Part shown: positions 1 to 5,246 of the stretch, piece by piece
Numbering within the stretch: the stretch's first letter is position 1
Layout of the letters: each line of letters opens with the position of its first letter
NCBI GenBank assembly: GCA_937858165.1
Contig: CALLZA010000674.1
Span: forward strand, 1-7,781
Direction of reading: 5' to 3'
DNA: 7,781 nt
DNA from: an uncultured Ardenticatenia bacterium
Lineage (GTDB): Bacteria; Chloroflexota; Anaerolineae; Promineifilales; Promineifilaceae
Notes under the pieces: model-generated
Told to the model about the DNA's origin: nothing
Database searches by the model: none
What the model saw: the letters and a program-made list of their open reading frames with translations, nothing else
Program-made: the position numbers and the translations under genes

Positions 1-43
1 CTAGTCATTTATTATCGATGTGTGTTTTTTTTTTTTTTTTTTT
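1..43. other. Non-genomic read tail (noise plus poly-T)
   Basis: Bases 1-24 resemble nothing recognisable and run into 19 consecutive T (25-43), directly outside a P5 adapter arm. Read-through past the end of a short library molecule typically gives a homopolymer and then random calls; here it appears reverse-complemented. I infer sequencing artefact, not genome. Confidence 0.9.
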
Positions 44-113
44 AAATAACCGGCCACCACCAGGATCTACCCTAGATCGCGCGTCGGCAGCGTCAGATGG
101 CTATAAGAGACAG
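44..113 (+). other. Nextera P5 adapter, i5 index and Tn5 mosaic end
   Basis: The 29 bases 44-72 align without gaps to the Illumina P5 arm (about 21 of 29 match). They are followed by the 8-base index TAGATCGC (73-80; I recall this as N501/S501), the 14-base Nextera read-1 arm (81-94, one mismatch), and the 19-bp Tn5 mosaic end (95-113, two mismatches, ending TATAAGAGACAG). All component lengths are exact, so this is a library adapter with base-calling errors. Genomic sequence begins at about 114. Confidence 0.97.
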
Positions 114-130
114 GCTTGTAGTAGAGCGCT

Positions 131-679
131 TTAGCGCGGCTCTTCCAACCGGGCATCCACGTCTGGCCGGGGCCAGAGGGTTGGGGCAGAGGTTTCCGCA
201 TCGCTTTGCAGCCGTTCGGCCAGCCGGCCCAGGGCTTCGCCCGTCTCCGGGTGGGGCATGTCGGGCAGCAGGTCGGCCACGGGTTGCAGGCAGTGGAGGA
301 AGCGGCGTAGATCAGGGTCGGGCACGTGGCGGCGTCGGCCGTCGGCCGGGGTATAGTCGAAGGCGTTGTCGTCGTAGAGGGCGATGTCGAGGTCGATGGT
401 GCGCGGCGCATTCTTGTCGGCCGTTCGCACCCGCCCCAGCGTCCGCTCGACGTCGCTCAGCAGGCCGTCCTTCAGCTCGGCCGCCGTCTGCGTCGTCAGC
501 AGCAAGACGGCGGCGTTGAAGAAGCTTGGCGCATCGCCCGCCCCAACCGACGCGGTCTCGTAGACAGGCGACACGGCGAGCAGCGACACCCCCGGTGACG
601 CCGCCAGCAGCCGCACCGCCGCGGGCAGGTTGCGCTCCTTGTCGATGTTGGAGCCGAGCGAGATGACGACGCGGTGCAC
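131..679 (-). CDS. folK: 2-amino-4-hydroxy-6-hydroxymethyldihydropteridine diphosphokinase (HPPK)
   Basis: This cytoplasmic enzyme transfers pyrophosphate from ATP to 6-hydroxymethyl-7,8-dihydropterin, the step before dihydropteroate synthase in folate synthesis. The 182-aa product is slightly longer than the usual 160 or so. It shows LGSN at residues 8-11, SPVYET at 37-42, FFNAAV at 53-58, ERTLGRVR at 78-85, and the family signature APRTIDLDIALY at 91-102, with Mg-binding D96 and D98. The stretch usually written PHP reads VPDPD (119-123), so the common histidine there is Asp. The start is GTG (677-679), the only start-type codon between the in-frame folB stop and the LGSN motif. No clear Shine-Dalgarno is visible, so translation may be coupled to folB, 21 nt upstream and in the same frame. 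The stop is TAA at 131-133, only 17 bp from the adapter junction. Confidence 0.95.
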   Translation of the reverse strand: MHRVVISLGSNIDKERNLPAAVRLLAASPGVSLLAVSPVYETASVGAGDAPSFFNAAVLLLTTQTAAELKDGLLSDVERTLGRVRTADKNAPRTIDLDIALYDDNAFDYTPADGRRRHVPDPDLRRFLHCLQPVADLLPDMPHPETGEALGRLAERLQSDAETSAPTLWPRPDVDARLEEPR

Positions 680-700
680 GTTCTTGACCGGGAGACCGTT

Positions 701-1066
701 CTAGAGGCCGAAGTCCTCGCGCCGGCGGTCGATCTCAATGCCGACCGATTGAGCGAAGCGCAGCGCGCCCGGCTTCTCGACGCGCACGCGGACGCGGCGG
801 ATGGGGTATTCGGTCAGAATGAGCCGGGCGATCTCGGTCACGAGGCGCTCGACCAGCATGTGCTCCGACGCCTCGACGTACTCCATGACCCGCTTGCTGA
901 TGGCCTTGTAGTTGGCGGCGTCGGCGATGTCGTCGCTCTCGGCCGCCCGGTGGATGTCGTGGTAGAGCACTATGTTGAGCAGGATATCCTGCTTCTTCAC
1001 CCGCTCGTCCGGGTTGATGCCGATAATGCCACGCAACAGTAAATCTTTGATGATAATCTTGTCCAT
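701..1066 (-). CDS. folB: Dihydroneopterin aldolase
   Basis: FolB converts 7,8-dihydroneopterin to 6-hydroxymethyldihydropterin and glycolaldehyde; its product is the substrate of FolK, encoded just downstream. The 121 aa match the full family length. Visible landmarks are the GIIGINPDER stretch (13-22) with Glu21, ANYKAI (51-56) with substrate-contacting Tyr53, Glu73 in LVERL, and VEKPGAL (96-102) with the catalytic Lys98. These correspond to the Glu/Tyr/Glu/Lys set of characterised aldolases. The start is ATG (1064-1066) with a good Shine-Dalgarno, TGAGGT on the minus strand at 1078-1073, six bases away. The stop is TAG (703-701). folB and folK are almost certainly one transcript. No other folate gene is present in the window. 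Confidence 0.96.
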   Translation of the reverse strand: MDKIIIKDLLLRGIIGINPDERVKKQDILLNIVLYHDIHRAAESDDIADAANYKAISKRVMEYVEASEHMLVERLVTEIARLILTEYPIRRVRVRVEKPGALRFAQSVGIEIDRRREDFGL

Positions 1067-1086
1067 CGTTGTACCTCAGAAGAATG

Positions 1087-1146
1087 AAACCACAGATTAT
1101 GCGGATTACACAGATTACTTCGACTAATCTGTGTCATTCATGGTTT
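1087..1146. repeat. Intergenic inverted/direct repeat (CACAGATTA type)
   Basis: ACACAGATTA (1108-1117) is perfectly inverted as TAATCTGTGT (1125-1134) around a 7-nt loop. CACAGATTA also occurs directly repeated at 1091-1099 and 1109-1117, and AAACCA (1087-1092) pairs with TGGTTT (1141-1146) at the outer edges. The element is much more AT-rich than its surroundings and fills the gap between the deacetylase stop and the folB ribosome site. From memory, similar ACCACAGATTA...AATCTGTG elements are scattered between genes in several environmental phyla. In the minus-strand transcript it would fold after the deacetylase gene, but no U-tract follows, so it is a weak terminator candidate. Confidence 0.65.
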
Positions 1147-1147
1147 C

Positions 1148-2272
1148 TTACTCCACCCGTTTGCCGCGCACGGTGCCTTCCAGGTCGAGGACGTTGGCGA
1201 ATTCGGCCAGCGTCGTGTTGTTGCGAATGCGCAGCCGCCCCCACTCGAAGCGCTCGTTGAACCCGTGCCAGGTGTCGTTGGCCGTCGTCACCGCGCCCCA
1301 GTACTCCAATTCGCGCAGCAACTGGATCGTCTCTGCGTTGTAGTCGCCACCCGGATAGCAGAAGTAACGCGGCGTGTAGCCGATGTGGGCGGCGATGGTC
1401 TGCTGCGAGCCGAGAAGCTCCCAGATGAGGCCGTCGCGATCCTTGTCGCGCAGGTCGGGGTGAGTGCGCGAGTGGGGCTCGATGCGATGGCCGGCCCGGC
1501 TCAGCTCCTCGATCATGGGCCAGGTCATGTACCCCTCGCGCCCCAGGTCAACGAAGTCGGTGACGATGAAAAAGGTGCCCTTGTAGCCGTACTCCTGGAG
1601 CAAGGGGAAGGCGGCGGTATAGTTGTCCAGATAGCCGTCGTCGAAGGTCAGCAGCACCGGCTTCTCTGGCAGTTCGATGTGGCCGACAATCGCCAGCGAA
1701 AGGTCATAGTAGTCGATGGCTGTATAGCCGTTGTCGCGCAGCCAGGCGAGTTGCTGACGGAAGTTGTCGGGTGTCACGGACAGGTCAACGCGGTAGACGT
1801 CGGCGTCGGCCGGCGGCTGGCTGATGTAGTGGTACATCAGGATGGGTACTTTCAGCGTCCAGCTATAGACGCCGTAAGGGGTGGGCAGAGGCGCGGCCGG
1901 CGGCGCGGCGTCGCCCGATGATGTGGCGTCGCCGGAAAGCGTGGGGCTGATAGGCGGCGTGGGCGGCGAGACGGCCGCGGTCTGCGTTGCCTGGACGGCA
2001 GCGTTGTCGGTCAGCAGGGCCGGGTCGGTGGTCGGCGCGGGCGTGGGCGAGGCGGGCGGCAGAAGCGTCGCCGCGGGCGTGGGCAAGGACGGAACGGTAT
2101 CGAGGACGGCCGCGGCCGGGGCGTCCACCTGCCCGGCGACTGGCTCAACGTCGCGCGACTGCCCACAGCCGCTGAGCACTGCGCCCACAACCGCCAGAGC
2201 CGCCACCAGCAGGCCCAACAGTCCGATGCGCCCGGCCACTTGCCCGGCGCGCGAAGTGAAGCGTGAATCCAT
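1148..2272 (-). CDS. Polysaccharide deacetylase (CE4/NodB-type), predicted lipoprotein
   Basis: CE4 enzymes remove N- or O-acetyl groups from chitin-, peptidoglycan- or exopolysaccharide-type sugars using a metal ion. From the chosen ATG the protein has 374 aa. It has a basic N-terminus, a hydrophobic segment with lipobox LSGC (Cys36), a Pro/Ala/Thr-rich linker (about 50-130), then the catalytic domain. That domain carries VPILMYH near 142-148, TFDDGY at 209-214 (catalytic and metal Asp211/Asp212), the HSRTH metal motif with His267 and His271, and YPGG at 306-309. This layout implies an outward-facing lipid-anchored enzyme acting on the cell envelope; the exact substrate cannot be told. A GTG nine codons upstream (2297-2299) is open in frame, but it lies within the spacer of the best promoter (2281-2309), so I prefer ATG at 2272. 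The nearest downstream gene is folB, with no obvious functional tie. Confidence 0.9.
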   Translation of the reverse strand: MDSRFTSRAGQVAGRIGLLGLLVAALAVVGAVLSGCGQSRDVEPVAGQVDAPAAAVLDTVPSLPTPAATLLPPASPTPAPTTDPALLTDNAAVQATQTAAVSPPTPPISPTLSGDATSSGDAAPPAAPLPTPYGVYSWTLKVPILMYHYISQPPADADVYRVDLSVTPDNFRQQLAWLRDNGYTAIDYYDLSLAIVGHIELPEKPVLLTFDDGYLDNYTAAFPLLQEYGYKGTFFIVTDFVDLGREGYMTWPMIEELSRAGHRIEPHSRTHPDLRDKDRDGLIWELLGSQQTIAAHIGYTPRYFCYPGGDYNAETIQLLRELEYWGAVTTANDTWHGFNERFEWGRLRIRNNTTLAEFANVLDLEGTVRGKRVE

Positions 2273-2280
2273 AGTCTGCC

Positions 2281-2309
2281 AGCATAACCAAGGCAGCACA
2301 GCGCGTCAA
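2281..2309 (-). promoter_or_regulatory. Sigma-70-type promoter of the deacetylase gene
   Basis: On the minus strand, TTGACG (2309-2304) and TATGCT (2286-2281) are separated by 17 nt. Transcription would start about 2272-2275, at or next to the ATG, giving a leaderless mRNA. No Shine-Dalgarno lies before that ATG, which fits. Confidence 0.6.
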
Positions 2310-2350
2310 GGCAGGGAGGGCAAACTGCGTTCGTCTTGCCACGGCGCATT

Positions 2351-2359
2351 TGCTATACT
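2351..2359 (+). promoter_or_regulatory. Extended -10 promoter for the sigma factor gene
   Basis: TGCTATACT (2351-2359) is a TGn-extended -10 box with five of six consensus bases. No convincing -35 box sits at the usual distance, which extended -10 promoters tolerate. A start near 2366 would leave a leader of about 45 nt before the ATG at 2412. It lies in the divergent 140-bp gap shared with the deacetylase promoter. Confidence 0.45.
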
Positions 2360-2391
2360 GCCGCCATTCGCGGGCGGTGGCGTCCGGAGAG

Positions 2392-2415
2392 ATGAGTGTG
2401 CTGCAAGCAGGATGA
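2392..2415 (+). promoter_or_regulatory. Possible seven-codon leader ORF overlapping the sigma start
   Basis: ATG at 2392 opens MSVLQAG followed by TGA (2413-2415), which overlaps the sigma factor ATG as ATGA. A purine-rich GGAGAG (2386-2391) abuts the ATG and lies six bases before an in-frame GTG (2398). The sigma ATG itself has no well-placed Shine-Dalgarno, so coupling from this mini-ORF is possible. An ORF this short can easily occur by chance. Confidence 0.2.
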
Positions 2416-3044
2416 CCAAGAGAGCCATTGAGCCGAGCGCGGACGAATCGGCGCTGATCGAGCAGGCCAAGAGCGACCACGATGCTTTTGGCCAACTCTA
2501 TGAGCGCTACGCGCAGCGCATTTACCAATATATCTACTACCGCACCAGCAGCGAGGCCGATGCCGAAGACTTGGCGGCCAAGACCTTCATGCGCGCCTGG
2601 CAGCACATGGCGACGTATGACGACCGCGGGGTGCCTTTTTCGGCCTGGCTCTATCGCATCGCCCACAACCTGGTCGCCAACTGGCACCGCGACCGCAGCC
2701 GGCGCAAAGTCATCTCGCTGGAAGACCTGAGCCGCTGGCACGTCAGCGAAGACGGCCCGGAGGCGACGGCCCTGCTGGCTGAAGACCGGGCCGCGCTGCT
2801 ACGGGCAGTGCGCCGTTTGCCGGCCGACCGCCAGGAGTTGCTGGCGCTGAAGTTCGTCGAGCACCTGTCGAACGCCGAGATCGGCGGGGTGATGGGCCGC
2901 AGCGAGGGCGCGGTCAAGTCGCTCTACCATCGTACGCTCATGGCCCTGCGCGATGATCTGCAACCGGAGCCGCCTGTACAGCGTGAGTCGCCCCTACGCC
3001 GGTTGCTCGGCCGCTTCGGCGAGGGACACTTGGAGAAAGAGTGA
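2412..3044 (+). CDS. RNA polymerase sigma factor, sigma-70 family (ECF-like)
   Basis: It is predicted to direct RNA polymerase to a set of alternative promoters. The 210-aa protein has the two-domain ECF pattern. Region 2 spans about 26-96 (LYERYAQRIYQYIYYRTSS, EDLAAKTFMRAW, FSAWLYRIAHNLVANWHRD). A linker lacking region 3 follows, then region 4 at about 131-182 (RLPADRQELLALKFVEHLSN) with a helix-turn-helix around 153-173 (NAEIGGVMGRSEGAVKSLYH). A basic, proline-containing tail of about 28 residues follows (183-210). The ATG at 2412 is chosen because it directly precedes the conserved part; the frame stays open upstream, but only across the deacetylase promoter region and gene on the opposite strand. 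No anti-sigma gene with a zinc-binding or transmembrane anti-sigma pattern is adjacent; the next gene encodes a membrane protein without such a signature. Its targets are unknown. Confidence 0.92.
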   Translation: MTKRAIEPSADESALIEQAKSDHDAFGQLYERYAQRIYQYIYYRTSSEADAEDLAAKTFMRAWQHMATYDDRGVPFSAWLYRIAHNLVANWHRDRSRRKVISLEDLSRWHVSEDGPEATALLAEDRAALLRAVRRLPADRQELLALKFVEHLSNAEIGGVMGRSEGAVKSLYHRTLMALRDDLQPEPPVQRESPLRRLLGRFGEGHLEKE

Positions 3045-3086
3045 GGATTGAACGCAAAGGCGCAGAAGACAAGGGGCCAGGTTCCA

Positions 3087-3123
3087 GGGCCAGGGAAGCG
3101 CTTTCTCTGGCCCCTTCTTCTTT
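3087..3123 (+). terminator. Intrinsic terminator after the sigma factor gene
   Basis: A 12-bp stem (3087-3098 with 3102-3113, including two G-U pairs) closes a 3-nt loop and is followed by CTTCTTCTTT. A second copy of the left arm, GGGGCCAG at 3073-3080, can also pair with CTGGCCCC (3107-3114), giving two mutually exclusive folds. It lies about 40 nt after the stop codon. Confidence 0.6.
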
Positions 3124-3137
3124 GCATATCGCGTAAT

Positions 3138-3146
3138 TGTGATAAT
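3138..3146 (+). promoter_or_regulatory. Possible extended -10 promoter for the membrane protein gene
   Basis: TGTGATAAT (3138-3146) follows the terminator and would start RNA near 3153, leaving a leader of about 50 nt. That leader can fold through ATCGC/GCGAT (3154-3158 with 3178-3182) and an inner GGGCG/CGCCC. No -35 box at standard spacing was found, so the call is tentative. Confidence 0.35.
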
Positions 3147-3202
3147 ATTCCCAATCGCGGGCGGCGCGCCCGGATGGGCGATACTTAAGTGAAGAGGGTC
3201 TC

Positions 3203-3934
3203 TTGAGAAATCGATCACTACTCACCTGGGCAATCATATTCGCCATCCTTGTCGGCAGCGGTATCCTGACGATCCTGCTCCCGGCACTCCTGGGCGGCGG
3301 CGCGGCCGAACCATTGCCCCGCACGCCGTCAACGGTGACCATCACGCCACCCATTGCCATCGGCGGCAACACCTCCTTCACGCTGGCGAGCTGGCAGGTG
3401 ATGCTGGCTTTGGCCTTCCTGGTCCCGGCGCTGGTCATTGGCGCGGGCCTGACACTGGGCATTGTCAGCATCATCGTGTCGCGCTTCATCACGCGCGCCA
3501 AGAGCACGCCCGACTATCAGCAGGCCACGGCCGCCGTTGACAAGCGCTATGCTGACCGCATCAGCCACATGCGCGAGACGCGGCCGACCAGCAAAGCGCC
3601 CGAATCGACCTGGAAGCGCTGGGCGGTCATCACCACGGCCCTTACCGTGCTCATGTTCGTTGGCTTCAGCGCGCTGCTCATCGCCAGCTTCGTCTTCCCC
3701 AGCAATCAGATCGTTCGCCAGGACAACATCATCAACATCACCAGCCTGTTTGCCGTGGGCGCGCTGCTTCTGGCCCTGGTGGTCATGGCCTTGACCCTGC
3801 GCGGCGACCGCCTGACCGCGCCCGACCGTTCGGGGGCGATGCCTATCCCGTGGGACTTCGTCGCGGTTGTCCTTAGCGGGTTGTTGGTTGTTGGTTTGGG
3901 CCTCGCTGTTATTGCCATCGTCAACGCCCCATAG
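3203..3934 (+). CDS. Five-helix membrane protein of unknown function
   Basis: I do not recognise this 243-aa protein. Five hydrophobic segments are visible: about 7-30, 66-95, 139-164, 177-199 and 217-241. Between the first and second lies a Pro/Thr-rich loop (36-62). Between the second and third lies a polar, basic stretch of about 40 residues (97-138) with several Arg/Lys, likely cytoplasmic by the positive-inside rule. No CXXC, His-rich, heme or nucleotide-binding motif stands out. The start is TTG at 3203, preceded by AGAGGG about five bases away; no ATG precedes the first helix. The stop TAG is followed at once by a second TAG. It is co-directional with the oxidase genes and lies just upstream, so a role in the oxidase complex or its assembly is possible but is inference from position only. 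Confidence 0.8.
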   Translation: MRNRSLLTWAIIFAILVGSGILTILLPALLGGGAAEPLPRTPSTVTITPPIAIGGNTSFTLASWQVMLALAFLVPALVIGAGLTLGIVSIIVSRFITRAKSTPDYQQATAAVDKRYADRISHMRETRPTSKAPESTWKRWAVITTALTVLMFVGFSALLIASFVFPSNQIVRQDNIINITSLFAVGALLLALVVMALTLRGDRLTAPDRSGAMPIPWDFVAVVLSGLLVVGLGLAVIAIVNAP

Positions 3935-3949
3935 TAGAATTCTGCCGCA

Positions 3950-3982
3950 GCGCGATCCGCGACGATCGCGCCTTGCGTTTTG
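3950..3982 (+). terminator. Probable intrinsic terminator after the membrane protein gene
   Basis: GCGCGATC (3950-3957) and GATCGCGC (3964-3971) form a perfect 8-bp GC-rich stem with a 6-nt loop, followed by the U-biased run CTTGCGTTTTGTT. It starts 15 nt after the stop codon. The U-tract is interrupted, so termination may be partial. It is also the first of five successive hairpins. Confidence 0.5.
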
Positions 3983-3988
3983 TTCATT

Positions 3989-4087
3989 GGCCGGCTTGTC
4001 CGGCCCATTGCGCGTCATGCGTTTGACGCAGGGGTCGCCGGGGGACCGGCGAGGTTTTAGGGGAGCCGTGATAGGTTCACTATCCGG
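3989..4087 (+). ncRNA. Multi-hairpin untranslated region upstream of coxB
   Basis: Four further stem-loops follow the terminator-like hairpin: GGCCGG/CCGGCC (3989-3994 with 4000-4005), GCGTCA/TGACGC (4012-4017 with 4024-4029), TCGCCGG/CCGGCGA with a GGGA (GNRA) tetraloop (4035-4041 with 4046-4052), and CCG-GATAG/CTATC-CGG with a one-base bulge (4066-4087). No gene is evident in this gap. It could be a structured coxB leader, a small RNA, or several terminators in series. I recognise no known riboswitch family. Confidence 0.35.
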
Positions 4088-4143
4088 TCAGAGTGATTTT
4101 GGTTGGCAAAGGATTGGGAACTATCGGTGGTAGGAACAAAAGC

Positions 4144-5214
4144 ATGGGACGATTGAGGCACGTATTCATTATCGCCATCCTGGTGGCTATCTCGACCGTG
4201 GGTCTGCGATGGCTGTTCAGTATCATCCTGGCTCTGCCCAGGGCATCGAGCGCCGAAGCGGGGCCGATCGATGCCCTGTTCAATGGCCATTACTGGATGA
4301 TCGCCTTCCTGTTTTCGCTCATCATGGTCATGATGCTCTATGCGGTCTTTGTTTTTCGTCGCCAGGACGGTGACGAGACCGACGGGCCACACGTTCATGG
4401 TAACACGAAGCTGGAGATCGGCTGGACGATCGTGCCGACGGTCGTCGTGCTCGGCTTCGGCGTCTGGGGAGCGGTGGCGCTCAACGACATCACGTCCCCC
4501 AAGCCCAACGAAATGACGGTCAACGTCACCGGCAAGCAGTGGGTCTGGAGCTTTGCCTACCCGGAGCAGGGCGACTTTGCCTCCAGCGAGCTTGTACTGC
4601 CGGTCGACCGCACCATCGTGCTGAAGATGACCGCCGAAGATGTACTGCACTCGTTCTGGGTGCCGGAGTTCCGCGTCAAGCAGGACCTGGTGCCCGGCAA
4701 GGAGACGACGTTACGCATCACCCCCACCGAGGCGGGTGAGTTCGCGTTGCGCTGCGCCGAAATCTGCGGCCTTAACCACACGCAGATGGTCGCCACCGTA
4801 CGTGTCCTCGATACGGCTGGCTTCCAGGCGTGGGTCGATGAGAAGAACGCCGCGCCTGCTTTTGCCGAGATGACCCCGGAAGAGCGCGGCGCGTTCTGGT
4901 ATAGCGCCGAGGGTTTTGGCTGCGTCGCCTGTCACAGCCTGGACGGCGCACCCGGCGTCGGGCCGACGTGGCAGGGTCTCTACAACCGCCAGGAGCAGCC
5001 CACCGACGGCAGCACCGTTACGGTGGATGACGCGTACATCATTAATTCGATTCTCGACCCGAACAGCCAGATTACCGCCGGCTTCAACCCCAATCTGATG
5101 CCGCAGAACTACGGCGACCAGTTTGCGGCGCGAGAGCAGGAGATTCAGGCGGCCGAGGGCGTCGATATCGACATCACCGCCGACCTGATCGCTTTCATCA
5201 AGACGCTGGAGTAG
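4144..5214 (+). CDS. coxB: Cytochrome c oxidase subunit II with fused cytochrome c domain (caa3 type)
   Basis: This subunit receives electrons from the respiratory chain and passes them from heme c through the binuclear CuA centre to subunit I. From the ATG it has 356 aa. The N-terminal hydrophobic segment (7-31) may be a signal or extra helix; two membrane helices follow (about 50-71 and 94-113). The cupredoxin domain contains VTGKQWVWSF (128-137) and the CuA ligands His169 (VLHSFW), Cys204, Glu206, Cys208, His212 and Met215 in CAEICGLNHTQM. The C-terminal third is a cytochrome c domain with CVACH (260-264) and the probable axial Met319 in NLMPQNYG. ATG at 4144 has AGGA eight bases upstream. 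A GTG 17 codons earlier (4093) is in frame, but it would put a polar stretch before the hydrophobic N-terminus. The gene is followed 32 nt later by coxA. Confidence 0.97.
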   Translation: MGRLRHVFIIAILVAISTVGLRWLFSIILALPRASSAEAGPIDALFNGHYWMIAFLFSLIMVMMLYAVFVFRRQDGDETDGPHVHGNTKLEIGWTIVPTVVVLGFGVWGAVALNDITSPKPNEMTVNVTGKQWVWSFAYPEQGDFASSELVLPVDRTIVLKMTAEDVLHSFWVPEFRVKQDLVPGKETTLRITPTEAGEFALRCAEICGLNHTQMVATVRVLDTAGFQAWVDEKNAAPAFAEMTPEERGAFWYSAEGFGCVACHSLDGAPGVGPTWQGLYNRQEQPTDGSTVTVDDAYIINSILDPNSQITAGFNPNLMPQNYGDQFAAREQEIQAAEGVDIDITADLIAFIKTLE

Positions 5215-5246
5215 GCGCGGATCGGAAGAAACAGGGAGCAGAGAGT

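Noticed and set aside
2273..2299. GTG start for the deacetylase nine codons upstream
   Set aside because: It lies upstream of the predicted -10 box, lacks a Shine-Dalgarno, and would add residues before a normal lipoprotein signal peptide.
1881..2411. Long N-terminal extension of the sigma factor frame
   Set aside because: It is antisense to the deacetylase N-terminal part and its promoter, is low-complexity in translation, and adds nothing to the sigma domains.
3329..4018. 229-codon open frame on the minus strand
   Set aside because: It is antisense to the membrane protein gene, with charged low-complexity composition and no domain pattern.
4093..4143. GTG start for coxB at 4093
   Set aside because: The ATG at 4144 has a better-spaced AGGA site and leaves a normal short basic N-terminus before the first helix.
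4057..4650. 197-codon open frame on the minus strand
   Set aside because: It is antisense to the 5' half of coxB, which has unmistakable motifs on the plus strand.
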